Shown here in pieces: positions 25,389 through 33,822 of a stretch of 64,000 bases of DNA. Under the pieces are notes generated by a model that was not told the origin of the DNA, did no database searches, and worked only from the letters and a program-made list of their open reading frames with translations. The DNA is taken from positions 2,480,001-2,544,000 of the forward strand of contig NZ_PDBS01000001.1 of the NCBI RefSeq assembly GCF_002572525.1, read 5' to 3'. Positions within the stretch are counted from its first letter, which is position 1, and the number at the start of each line of letters is the position of its first letter. The DNA is from Natrinema sp. CBA1119. GTDB lineage: Archaea > Halobacteriota > Halobacteria > Halobacteriales > Natrialbaceae. Made by a program: the position numbers and the translations under genes.

Positions 25389-28295
25389 ATGGCTTCACGA
25401 ACTGACTTTCACCAAAGCTTATTTCAGCTGTACGAACACTACGTCGGTGAGCCCGACTCGAGCAAGGACGTCTACGGCTACTGGCTGTTCATCGTCGGGT
25501 ATATCATCGGTGCCGCTGGCGTTGCGACCTTCGTGGTCGGCTACGCGGGCGAAGGGAACCCCTACACGCTCATCCGCATCTCCGGAGTGACGGCGGCGAC
25601 GGGGCTCGCGTTCTGCCTGCTCGGAATCGTCCTGATGTTGCCGGTCCGTCGACGGGGGATTCAGGTCAGTTTCGTTGGACTGTTGATTTCACTGGGGGGT
25701 GTCGGCTTTTTCGCGTGGGCGTATCCGTACAACTGGCGACAACTCGGGACCGATTACAGCGTCGAGGTCATTTCGGTCTACACGCTCGGTATCGGAATCA
25801 TCGCGGGCGTGACCGCGCTCGTTCCCGTGCTCACGGGACAGAAGGGGATGTTCGTCGAGGAGGAAGGGAAGACCGACGATCCGCCGATTCTCACCGGGGA
25901 CGCGATGGAAAGCGCGCAGTTCGCTGTCTTCCGCGACGAGAACGGCGACTGGAAGTGGCACGTCCTCCACCTCGAGGCGCTGGCCCAGAGCAACGAGAGC
26001 GCCGTGACGCGGCCGGACGCCACGGAGGGCATCGAGCGCGTCAAGTCCCAGATCAGCTCCGCGGGGCTGATGGAGCTGACGACCTCGGCGTTCCGGCTTT
26101 ACGAGGACCGCGATGGCACGTGGCAATGGACGCTCGCGCGGGACGACGGTTCCATCGTCGGCTCCTGTGCCGGCGAATTCGATCAGCGCGACGGTGCCGA
26201 GCAGTCGGTGAGCTTCCTGAAGGATCGAGGCCCCGACGCCGACGTGATCGAGATCGAGGGTGCCGCCTTCACCTACGAGGAGCGACGCGACCAGTGGTAC
26301 TGGCAACTGGTCGACGACGAACGCGCGCCGCTGGCCTCGAGCGAAACGGGGCACTCGACGCAGGAACGAGCCGAAGAGGCCGCCCAGACGTTCGCCGAAC
26401 GGTTCGACCAGGCGCGGGTGCTCGACGTCGAGCACATCGGCGTGGAACTCTGCGAGCGAGCCGACGGTTGGACCTGGCGGTTCGTCGACGCCGACGACGA
26501 GGTCGTCGCCAACAGCACAGACGAGTTCGACTCCCGGCGCGACGCCGAGAAGGCGGCCGAAGCGTTGCTCTCGGCACTCGAGTCGGCGTCGGTCACCGTC
26601 GCCGGCGAACCGACCTACGAGCTCTACGAGTCCGGCGAGGAGTGGCGCTACCGGCTGGTCGACGAGAGCGAGCACGTCGTCGCGCGCGGTCCCGAAGGGA
26701 CCCCCGAACACGACGGCTCGGCGGAGTGGGCCGACCAGTTCGGCGAGAACGCCCGCGACGCTGATGTCGTCGAGATCGAAGACGCGGAGTACGAGGTGTA
26801 TCCGGCAGCGGGAGCCAGCGCCGGTGGCAGTGCCGCGTCCACACCGGACGACGACCTCCCCGCGACGGTCGAAGAGCCCGAACCCGCGGCCGACGGCGGA
26901 ACGACCGTCGATGCGCCCGACGCGGACGAGACCGGTCCGTGGCACTGGCGGCTCGTCACCGACGACCGGGACGTCGTCGCCGCGAGCACGGAACCACACG
27001 CCGACGCCGAGACGGCGACGACGGCGATCGAGCGGGTTCGACAGCAGGCCAGCGAAGCGGAGCTTATCGAGTTCGAGAACGCCGCCTTCCAGGTCTACGA
27101 AGCCGATTCCGGCGAGTGGCGCTGGCGGCTCATCGACGAGGACGGGAACGTCCTCGCGGACAGCGGCGAGGAACACACCTCCCGCGGCGAGGCCGCCGAA
27201 GCGATGATGACGCTGAAAGAGCAGGCACCGAACGCGGAACTCCTCGAGATCGAGACCGCAGCGTTCGAGCTGTTCGTCGACGAGGACGACGAGTGGGGCT
27301 GGCGGCTCATCGACGAGTCCGGGAAGCTCGTCGCCGAAGACCCGGCGACTCATCCCACCCGCGGGGCCGCGCGCCAGGCGATGAATCGGCTGCTCGAGTA
27401 TCTCGACTCCGACGTGCGGACGATGGATCGGGCGATCTTCCAGACGTACGCGACGGAGGACTGGCACTGGCGGTTCGTCATGCCGTCCGGTGACACCGTC
27501 GCCGTCGACGGCGAGGACCATCCGACTCGCGACGAACTGGTCGATGGTCTCGACGACGTGCGCGACGCCGCCGCAACGGCTCGTCGCTCCACGATCGGCG
27601 ACGTGTCCGTGCAGCTGTACGGCAACGGCGAGTGGCACTTCCGGCTGCTCGACCGCGACCGAGCGGAGATTGCCGACTCGACCGTCTCCTACCCCGATCG
27701 CGAGGCGGCGACCGACGGCGTCGACGCCCTCACGGCCCACGCGCCCGACGCGCCGATCTTCGCGATCGAAGATGCCGTGATTCGCCTCGACAGCGACGAC
27801 GGCTGGTCGTGGGAACTCGTCGACCGCGATCGCGAGGTGCTCGCCGAGGCGGTCGACTCCACTGCGAGCAAGGACAAACTGCTGGACGCGATCGAAGCAG
27901 TTCGTCGGCTCGCGCCGATGGCCGGCCGCGTCGACTTCGACGTCGCCTCGTTCGAACTCGTCGCCGACGACGACGAGCGCTGGCGCTGGCGGCTCATCGA
28001 CGAGGACGGCCGCACCGTCGCGTCCGGCTCCGAAACGCACGAGACGGTCGACGCCGCACGCGATGCCCTCGAGAACGTTCGCGACCTGATCGAGTCCGCG
28101 AGCATCCTCGAGATCGACAGCGTTTCGTTCGAGTTGCACACCGCCGACGACGGCTGGGTCTGGCAGCTGATCGACGAGTACGGGACGACGATGGCGGAGA
28201 GCACGCAGACCTACGCGAACCGCACGGACGCCCGCGAGGCGATGAACGATGTGAAGGCGCAGGCGCCCGACGGCTGGATCACGTTTACGGAGTAG
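25389..28295 (+). CDS. Membrane protein with about 13 YegP/DUF1508-like repeats
   Basis: 968 residues from the ATG of MASRTDFHQSL. Residues ~30-155 contain about five membrane helices. After residue ~175 the protein is a series of about 13 similar units of roughly 55-60 residues, each with the core pattern (A/S)F-(L/V)(Y/F)-(D/E)-(W)-W-(W)RL(I/V)D-(D/E)-G...(A/E)A...(A)...A-(L/I)(I/L)E. One unit (about 470-530) is split by an acidic Ala/Pro linker. The pattern matches YegP-like DUF1508 domains, usually found as one or two copies in small proteins. It probably presents a cytoplasmic or surface repeat array; function unknown. Confidence 0.85.
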   Translation: MASRTDFHQSLFQLYEHYVGEPDSSKDVYGYWLFIVGYIIGAAGVATFVVGYAGEGNPYTLIRISGVTAATGLAFCLLGIVLMLPVRRRGIQVSFVGLLISLGGVGFFAWAYPYNWRQLGTDYSVEVISVYTLGIGIIAGVTALVPVLTGQKGMFVEEEGKTDDPPILTGDAMESAQFAVFRDENGDWKWHVLHLEALAQSNESAVTRPDATEGIERVKSQISSAGLMELTTSAFRLYEDRDGTWQWTLARDDGSIVGSCAGEFDQRDGAEQSVSFLKDRGPDADVIEIEGAAFTYEERRDQWYWQLVDDERAPLASSETGHSTQERAEEAAQTFAERFDQARVLDVEHIGVELCERADGWTWRFVDADDEVVANSTDEFDSRRDAEKAAEALLSALESASVTVAGEPTYELYESGEEWRYRLVDESEHVVARGPEGTPEHDGSAEWADQFGENARDADVVEIEDAEYEVYPAAGASAGGSAASTPDDDLPATVEEPEPAADGGTTVDAPDADETGPWHWRLVTDDRDVVAASTEPHADAETATTAIERVRQQASEAELIEFENAAFQVYEADSGEWRWRLIDEDGNVLADSGEEHTSRGEAAEAMMTLKEQAPNAELLEIETAAFELFVDEDDEWGWRLIDESGKLVAEDPATHPTRGAARQAMNRLLEYLDSDVRTMDRAIFQTYATEDWHWRFVMPSGDTVAVDGEDHPTRDELVDGLDDVRDAAATARRSTIGDVSVQLYGNGEWHFRLLDRDRAEIADSTVSYPDREAATDGVDALTAHAPDAPIFAIEDAVIRLDSDDGWSWELVDRDREVLAEAVDSTASKDKLLDAIEAVRRLAPMAGRVDFDVASFELVADDDERWRWRLIDEDGRTVASGSETHETVDAARDALENVRDLIESASILEIDSVSFELHTADDGWVWQLIDEYGTTMAESTQTYANRTDAREAMNDVKAQAPDGWITFTE

Positions 28296-28349
28296 CCGAG
28301 CGACGTCGGTATCAGTCGACTTTTTATCGAACGGCTCGAGTCACCACTC

Positions 28350-29129
28350 GTGAGCGACTACGACAGCGTCTCCGCCGACGTCGAGCACGAGGAGGAGATC
28401 CCGGAGGACCACCCCAGATACCAGGACCTGCTTACTCGCCACCGGATCGAGCGGGGCGTCGAGAAGGGGATCACCCACCTCCAGGGGATGCACGCCGAGG
28501 GACGGGGCAGCGCGTTCGACTATCTGCTGGGCGAGGAGACGATTCCGAGCGCCGACGACGCGGAGCGGGCCGCCGCGGCACACCTCCTGCTCGCCGACCG
28601 TCCCGTGCTCTCGATCAACGGCAACGTCGCCGCGCTGGTCCCCGGCGAGATGGCCGCCCTCGCCGACGCCGTGGACGCCGACCTCGAGGTCAACCTCTTC
28701 AATCGAACGCCCGAGCGAATCGAGGCCATCGCCGCTCACCTGCGCGAGCACGGCGCGGACGCGGTCAAGGGGCTCGAAGCCGACGCGCACATTCCGAACC
28801 TCGACCACGAGCGCTCGAAGGTCGACGCCGACGGCATCTACGAGGCCGACGTCGTGCTCGTCCCCCTCGAGGACGGCGACCGCGCCGAGGCGTTAGACGA
28901 GATGGGTAAGACCGAGATCGTGATCGATCTCAACCCGCTGTCACGCTCGCCGCAGGTAGCCGACGTGCCGATCGTCGACAACATCATCCGCGCAGTGCCG
29001 AACATCACCGAGCACGCGCGGGAGCTGGCGGCGGCCGACGAGGCCGAACTCCAAGCGGTTATCGAGGGTTTCGACCGGGATCGGGCGCTCGAGGCGGCGG
29101 AGGAACGGATCCGTTCGGGCGATCTGTAA
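28350..29129 (+). CDS. 4-phosphopantoate-beta-alanine ligase (phosphopantothenate synthetase)
   Basis: 259 residues of the archaeal DUF137 family. It joins 4-phosphopantoate and beta-alanine using ATP, the step after pantoate kinase. Family features include EDHPRYQDLLTRHRIERGVEKGIT near the start, LINGNVAAL-type SINGNVAALVPGEM, EVNLFNRTPER and VIDLNPLSRSPQ. The start is GTG at 28350, 55 bp after the repeat protein's stop. With the gene at 24307 it covers both steps from pantoate to 4'-phosphopantothenate. Confidence 0.93.
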   Translation: MSDYDSVSADVEHEEEIPEDHPRYQDLLTRHRIERGVEKGITHLQGMHAEGRGSAFDYLLGEETIPSADDAERAAAAHLLLADRPVLSINGNVAALVPGEMAALADAVDADLEVNLFNRTPERIEAIAAHLREHGADAVKGLEADAHIPNLDHERSKVDADGIYEADVVLVPLEDGDRAEALDEMGKTEIVIDLNPLSRSPQVADVPIVDNIIRAVPNITEHARELAAADEAELQAVIEGFDRDRALEAAEERIRSGDL

Positions 29130-29430
29130 ACTGCCGTTTCGCTCTCTCTTTCTCGGAGTGTTCCCCGTGATAGCCGGTGGAACGGAGCCTCGATCGTCGT
29201 CGCGTTCCGCGATCGGGGCCCGCTTGGTCGGATTGACGAACATCTCTGCAGTGATGGTGGATCCACGAACGTGTCTGCAGGGATGGCGGATCCACGAACG
29301 TGTCTGCAGGGATGGCGGATCCACGAACCAGCGAAACGTGACCCGCCGCAGGCCACGCGGGCCGTGTAGCCGGGCAGGCAGTAGCCGGTGCAATAGTTAC
29401 CAGTCGGGAACACTGACAGTCACGATACCG
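29130..29430. other. Intergenic region with a 29 bp tandem repeat
   Basis: No gene is visible between the CoA gene and the HalOD1-type gene. The middle is the tandem repeat listed separately. Confidence 0.6.
29236..29322 (+). repeat. 29 bp tandem repeat, three units
   Basis: Units begin at 29236, 29265 and 29294, with the start of a fourth at 29323. Units 2 and 3 are identical (ACGAACGTGTCTGCAGGGAT then GGCGGATCC); unit 1 differs at a few bases. Each carries a PstI-like CTGCAG and a BamHI-like GGATCC. There are no spacers. Confidence 0.9.
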
Positions 29431-29718
29431 ATGACTGAACTGACCGACGCTACCGCTGACGGCGGCGTGATTCGACGACAGCTCGACACCGACCGGGAGG
29501 ATCCCGCGGCCCGACTCGTCGAAGTCATCGCTGACATCGACGACGTCGAACCGATGGAGCTCGCTCCGATATACTACCGTATCGATGGCCTCATCGCCGG
29601 TCTCTTCTCGTCACCGTCACCCCTCGAGGCGAACGCGCACGTCGCGTTTTCGTACGAGGGGTACCGTATCCGCGTCCACCAGGACGGTACGATGACGGTC
29701 CGTGAACTGACAGCCTGA
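29431..29718 (+). CDS. HalOD1 output-domain protein
   Basis: 95 residues from the ATG of MTELTDATADGG. The conserved part (LVEVIADIDDVEPMELAPIYYRID and HVAFSYEGYRIRVHQDGTMTV) is the stand-alone HalOD1 domain, which in haloarchaea is also found at the end of signalling proteins. Function is unknown beyond signal output. Single-gene unit. Confidence 0.8.
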   Translation: MTELTDATADGGVIRRQLDTDREDPAARLVEVIADIDDVEPMELAPIYYRIDGLIAGLFSSPSPLEANAHVAFSYEGYRIRVHQDGTMTVRELTA

Positions 29719-29810
29719 CGCGTTCCGGAACCGCACGCGGCCGCGTCGAGCCGGTTCCGGAACCGTCCCCTCTTCCCGCCCTCGACGGCCGCTCGAGTCG
29801 GGATTCAGGA

Positions 29811-29818
29811 GGTATAAA
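29811..29818 (+). promoter_or_regulatory. TATA box of tyrS
   Basis: GGTATAAA lies 26-33 bp upstream of the tyrS ATG (29844), the spacing of a leaderless haloarchaeal transcript. Confidence 0.6.
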
Positions 29819-29843
29819 TTCCTCCTCCGGTTTCAGTCCACAC

Positions 29844-30824
29844 ATGGACGCCTACGAGTTACTGACGCGAAACGTCGAGGAGGCCGTCACCGACGAGGAG
29901 GTCCGCGACCTCGCGGCCGAGCCCGAGGGCAAGCGGGCCTACGTCGGCTACGAGCCCTCCGGCGTGCTCCACCTCGGTCATCTCCTGACCGCGAACAAGC
30001 TCATCGACCTCCAGGAAGCGGGGATGGAGGTCGTCGTCTTGCTGGCGGACGTCCACGCCTACCTCAACGAGAAGGGGAGCTTCGAGGAGATCCGAGCCAC
30101 CGCCGAGCAGATGAAAGCCCAGTTCCTCGCCTACGGCCTCGAGGAGGCCCAGACCGAGTTCGTCTACGGCTCCGAGTTCCAGCTCGAGGAGGAGTACACC
30201 CTCGACCTGCACCACCTCGAGCGCGAGACGACGATGAACCGCGCCCAGCGCGCGATGGCCGAGATTCAGGGCGACGAGACGGCGAAGGTGAGCCATCTGG
30301 TCTACCCGCTGATGCAGACCCTGGACATCGAATATCTCGATCTCGATCTCGCGGTCGGCGGGCTCGACCAGCGCAAGGTCCACATGCTCGCGCGGGAGAA
30401 GCTGCCCGAACTCGAGTACGACGTTCGGCCCGCGATCCACACCCCCATCGTCGCCGACCTCACGAGCGGCGAGGGGAAGATGTCCTCGAGCGGGGGGATC
30501 ACCATCTCGATGGAGGACTCGACCGCGGACCTCGAGGAGAAGGTCAACTCGGCGTTCTGCCCGCCGACCCGGGACCCCGAAGGCGACCTCGAGAACCCCG
30601 TCCTCGAACTGTTCGAGTACCACATCTTCCCGCGGTTCGACGAAGTCGTCGTCGAGCGACCCGAGAAGTACGGCGGCGATCTCACCTACGAGTCGTACGA
30701 GGAGCTCGCTGCGGACCTCGAGTCGGGCGAACTCCACCCCGCCGACGCGAAGGGGACGCTCGCGGCCTCCCTCGACGAACTGATCGCGCCCGGCCGCGAG
30801 AAGCTGCGCGAACTGCGCTCCTGA
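29844..30824 (+). CDS. tyrS: Tyrosyl-tRNA synthetase, archaeal type
   Basis: 326 residues of the class I archaeal/eukaryal TyrRS. The HIGH-like motif appears as GVLHLGHLL (about 40-48) and the KMSKS equivalent as GKMSSSGG (about 211-218). It charges tRNA-Tyr. N-terminus MDAYELLTRNVEEAVTDEEV fits the family. No S4 domain is present, as expected for archaea. Confidence 0.96.
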   Translation: MDAYELLTRNVEEAVTDEEVRDLAAEPEGKRAYVGYEPSGVLHLGHLLTANKLIDLQEAGMEVVVLLADVHAYLNEKGSFEEIRATAEQMKAQFLAYGLEEAQTEFVYGSEFQLEEEYTLDLHHLERETTMNRAQRAMAEIQGDETAKVSHLVYPLMQTLDIEYLDLDLAVGGLDQRKVHMLAREKLPELEYDVRPAIHTPIVADLTSGEGKMSSSGGITISMEDSTADLEEKVNSAFCPPTRDPEGDLENPVLELFEYHIFPRFDEVVVERPEKYGGDLTYESYEELAADLESGELHPADAKGTLAASLDELIAPGREKLRELRS

Positions 30825-30927
30825 GACCGACGGATCTCTCGGTCGGAACCCGCTCGCTATTCTGCCGCCCCTCGCCGCCGGGAGACGATCCAGCCGATTG
30901 AAGTGCCGGCGGCCCCCTTGCGAGGCT

Positions 30928-31866
30928 ATGAACGAGACGCGACGAGCGGTTCTCGAGGCGCTCGCGGACGGGCCGGCATCGGGGCCGGAGCTGGCGGACT
31001 CGCTCGATATCTCACGGGCGGCCGTCTGGAAGCAGATCGAGGCGTTGCGCGAGGCGAACTTCGAGATCGAGAGCGGCCCGAACGGGTACGAACTCGCGGC
31101 CGTCGAGGCGTACAATGCGCCGGCAGTCGAGTTCGGACTCGAGGCCCCGTTCTCCATCGAGTACCACGACTCCGTGGGCAGTACGAACGATCGAGCGCGC
31201 GAACTGGCCGCCGACGGCGCGGCGGACGTGGCGGTCCTCGCGGACGAACAGACCGGCGGCCGCGGCCGCCTCGAGCGCGAGTGGGCCGCGCCGTCGGGCG
31301 GCGTCTGGGTGAGCGTCGTGACGCGCCCCGATATCACGCCCGCGCAGGCACCGCTGTACACGCTCGCGGCGTCGGTCGCCGCGGCGACGGCGGCTCGAGA
31401 GGCGGGCGTCGACGCGCGGATCAAGTGGCCCAACGACGTGGTCGTCCCGGTCAGCGACGACGGCGACTATCGGAAACTCGCGGGGATCCTCACGGAGATG
31501 GAGGGACAGACGGATCGGGTCGACTGGCTCGTCGTCGGGATCGGGCTCAACGCGAACCTCGACGCCGACGCGCTCCCCGAGGGCGCGACCAGCGTGCGTG
31601 ACGAGGCCGGCGACGTCGATCGCCGACGATTCGTCCAGCGCCTGCTCGAGGAGTTCGACCGCTACCGGACCGATCTCGAGGCCGTCGTTCCGGCGTGGCG
31701 GGACCTCGCACTGACGCTCGGCCAGCGCGTGCGTGTCGATCGGGCGTCGGGCGAAGTCATCGGTGAGGCGGTCGACGTGACCGAGTCGGGGGCGCTCGTG
31801 GTCGAGACCGACGACGGCCGAGTGACGGTCGCTGCGGGAGACTGTGAACACTTGCGACCCGTCTGA
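30928..31866 (+). CDS. birA: Biotin-[acetyl-CoA carboxylase] ligase with HTH domain
   Basis: 312 residues. The N-terminal winged helix (ALADGPASGPELADSLDISR-AAVWKQIEALRE) is followed by a biotin ligase domain with the Gly-rich loop GGRGRLEREWAAPSGGVW (about 110-127) and a KWPNDVVV catalytic/ligand segment (about 168-175). The C-terminal domain has SH3-like strands. It attaches biotin to carboxylase subunits, and the HTH allows it to act as a repressor as in E. coli. The bioYMN transporter lies 7 kb downstream. Start ATG MNETRRAVLE. Confidence 0.93.
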   Translation: MNETRRAVLEALADGPASGPELADSLDISRAAVWKQIEALREANFEIESGPNGYELAAVEAYNAPAVEFGLEAPFSIEYHDSVGSTNDRARELAADGAADVAVLADEQTGGRGRLEREWAAPSGGVWVSVVTRPDITPAQAPLYTLAASVAAATAAREAGVDARIKWPNDVVVPVSDDGDYRKLAGILTEMEGQTDRVDWLVVGIGLNANLDADALPEGATSVRDEAGDVDRRRFVQRLLEEFDRYRTDLEAVVPAWRDLALTLGQRVRVDRASGEVIGEAVDVTESGALVVETDDGRVTVAAGDCEHLRPV

Positions 31867-31952
31867 TCGAAACCGATTCAGTCTCGAGCGTTCGAATTAC
31901 GTGGAAAAGAGGGAGACGACTGTCCTCGTCACAGCTCATCTGCGTCCGACTC

Positions 31953-32429
31953 TCACTCGACTGCGAGCTGTCGCTCGTCCGAGCGTTCGCTCGCCTCGTC
32001 GGGATCGACCTGCACCGTCAGCACCGGGACCGAGGCGCGCCGGACGACCCGTTCGGTGACGCTGCCGAGCAGGAGGCGGTCGATCCCGCCGCGGCCGTGG
32101 GTTCCCATCACCACCAGATCGCACTCCGCGGGATCTGCCTCGTCGACGATGACCTGACTCGGTGCCCCCTCGCGAACCTCGGTCTCGACGGTGATGTCCT
32201 CCGGTGCGAGTGCTTCGGCCCGCTCGACCGCCGCTTGCCCCTCGCCGCGGAGCGCGTCGCTGACGCCGTCGAGGGCAGTTTCCATCGGCAGCCCGCCATA
32301 CCCGGCCGCGTTGACGACGTACAGTGTGCGGATCGCTGCGTCGTGCGCGCGAGCGAGTTCGAACGCGTACTCGAGTGCGTGTTCGACCTCTCGAGAGCCG
32401 TCGGTCGGGACGAGGATGGAGTCGTACAT
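31953..32429 (-). CDS. Universal stress protein family
   Basis: 158 residues from the ATG of MYDSILVPTDGSREVE; an upstream in-frame ATG is less likely. The Usp ATP-binding pattern GTHGRGGIDRLLLGSVTERVVRRASVPVLTV is seen as G-2x-G-9x-G(S) near 127-147. A single-domain Usp, probably a homodimer in the cytoplasm. It is convergent with birA. Confidence 0.9.
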   Translation of the reverse strand: MYDSILVPTDGSREVEHALEYAFELARAHDAAIRTLYVVNAAGYGGLPMETALDGVSDALRGEGQAAVERAEALAPEDITVETEVREGAPSQVIVDEADPAECDLVVMGTHGRGGIDRLLLGSVTERVVRRASVPVLTVQVDPDEASERSDERQLAVE

Positions 32430-32599
32430 AGTGATATATGATACCATACAACGGGAATCTACATTAACATTATCCTGACACGTGAGAGGGTCAGGTTGAG
32501 TGACGTTTTTCGAGCGAGTTGCGGATCGCTCCGTGCTGTCGACGGATCGGAAATCGGGGAGGGGAAACGCTGATACAGCCGCCGCCCAAATCGGGGGGC

Positions 32600-33067
32600 A
32601 TGAGTGACAACCCGTGGACGGATCGGATCGTCGGCGAGCGGATGGCCGTCGATCAGGAGTTCTCCGAGCGGATCCAGCAGTCGCGCTTCTCCAACCAGCA
32701 GTGGAGCCTGATCATGACCGCCACGGAGTTCGAAATCGAACAGCCAGACGATCCCGATCGGGCGCGGATCGTCGCCAACACGGACAAACTCGACGGGGTC
32801 ATCCCCGAACTCGAGAACGTCCAGGCCGGGATGGGCGCGATGGGGGGCGCGGGAGCCGGGAACGCCGGTCAGAATTCCTCAAGCGGCGGGGTGTTCGACT
32901 CGATCATGGGCGCACTCGGGATGGGAGGCGACGGTGGCTCCTCGGAGAAAAAACAGCGGAAGGCAGCGGAACGGCTCACACAGGAGTACGCCGACGAACT
33001 CCAGTCACACCTCGAATCGAAGGGGAAATGGGAAACGGCTCGTCACGCTGCCGCGGACGGCCAGTAG
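32600..33067 (+). CDS. Conserved haloarchaeal protein, probably DUF5799
   Basis: 155 residues with start MSDNPWTDRIVGERMAVDQ. A folded N-terminal domain (FSNQQWSLIMTATEFEIEQPDDPDRARIV) is followed by a Gly/Met-rich linker (GMGAMGGAGAGNAGQN, IMGALGMGGDGGSS) and a charged C-terminal helix. This matches the layout of the DUF5799 haloarchaeal family from memory. No function known. Confidence 0.7.
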   Translation: MSDNPWTDRIVGERMAVDQEFSERIQQSRFSNQQWSLIMTATEFEIEQPDDPDRARIVANTDKLDGVIPELENVQAGMGAMGGAGAGNAGQNSSSGGVFDSIMGALGMGGDGGSSEKKQRKAAERLTQEYADELQSHLESKGKWETARHAAADGQ

Positions 33068-33184
33068 CGGCGGACGGTCGAGTTTCGGCCGCCGCTATCA
33101 CCGGCGCAGATCATCGCCGATCACAGATCACTGTCGCGAATCGTCGCCGATCGCCACACACCGCGGATCACCGATCACTACTGC

Positions 33185-33328
33185 TCAGTCCCCGGCGTGA
33201 AACATCGTGTACTCGCTCGCTTCGTAGATGTTGATGAGTTCGGTGACGAGTTCGTCGTGGGACTCGTCCTCGACGCGCAGTGCCTCTAACCGCTCGATCG
33301 TCTCCTCGTCGAGTTCGACGGATGGCAT
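33185..33328 (-). CDS. 47-residue ribbon-helix-helix-like protein
   Basis: A 47-codon ORF: MPSVELDEETIERLEALR, then DESHDELVTELINIYEA and a short tail ending FHAGD. The strand-helix-helix pattern (one strand, then helices EETIERLEAL and DELVTELINIYEA) is typical of the MetJ/Arc/CopG family, which bind DNA as dimers. Similar haloarchaeal proteins exist as stand-alone small genes. No toxin partner is adjacent. Confidence 0.65.
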   Translation of the reverse strand: MPSVELDEETIERLEALRVEDESHDELVTELINIYEASEYTMFHAGD

Positions 33329-33445
33329 ACCCGAAATTCGGTCGGCGAGTGGCAAAAACGCCACGGGGGCCTCGACGGGTCGGCGTCGCGCACGGGTCCG
33401 GCGCGAGTCACAGCACCTTTAGGCACGCTTCCCGACCGTCAGTGT

Positions 33446-33736
33446 ATGAGCGACGAAGTCCAGACGACGACCTTCTCGATCAGTTCCGAAGACGGCGCGA
33501 CCGACGAAATCACGATTCCGTCCGGTCTCGTCGACCTGGTCGCCGAGGGCGACCAGACCGACGCCGAGACGATCGGCGACGTCATGCTGCTGTCTTTCGC
33601 CAGCCGCGCCCACCACATCGTCCACCACGGCGAGGACGCCGACGAGGAACTCGAGGCGCAGGAAGCGGAAGTCATGGACCTCTTCGAGGAGCGCTTCGGC
33701 GTCACGTTCGGCGAAGCGACCGGTCATCAGCACTGA
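33446..33736 (+). CDS. Small acidic conserved haloarchaeal protein
   Basis: 96 residues, strongly acidic, beginning MSDEVQTTTFSISSEDG and containing SFASRAHHIVHHGEDADEELEAQEAEVMDLFEERFG. No membrane or export signal. It belongs to a small haloarchaea-restricted family of unknown function (assignment by appearance). Confidence 0.7.
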   Translation: MSDEVQTTTFSISSEDGATDEITIPSGLVDLVAEGDQTDAETIGDVMLLSFASRAHHIVHHGEDADEELEAQEAEVMDLFEERFGVTFGEATGHQH

Positions 33737-33822
33737 GCGTCCGAGAGCCGAATCACAGCCGCGATTTCTTCGTAGCAGTTCCCCTCGAGCACAATCGCTA
33801 GCGATCGGACAGTGAGCGACCG

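Noticed and set aside
25689-28139. 816-residue open frame on the minus strand opposite the DUF1508-repeat gene
   Set aside because: It is a mirror of the GC-rich repeat coding sequence; its composition is Arg/Val-rich with no domain, and the plus-strand protein is clearly the real one.
29236-29322. CRISPR array
   Set aside because: Three abutting units without spacers; simple tandem duplication.
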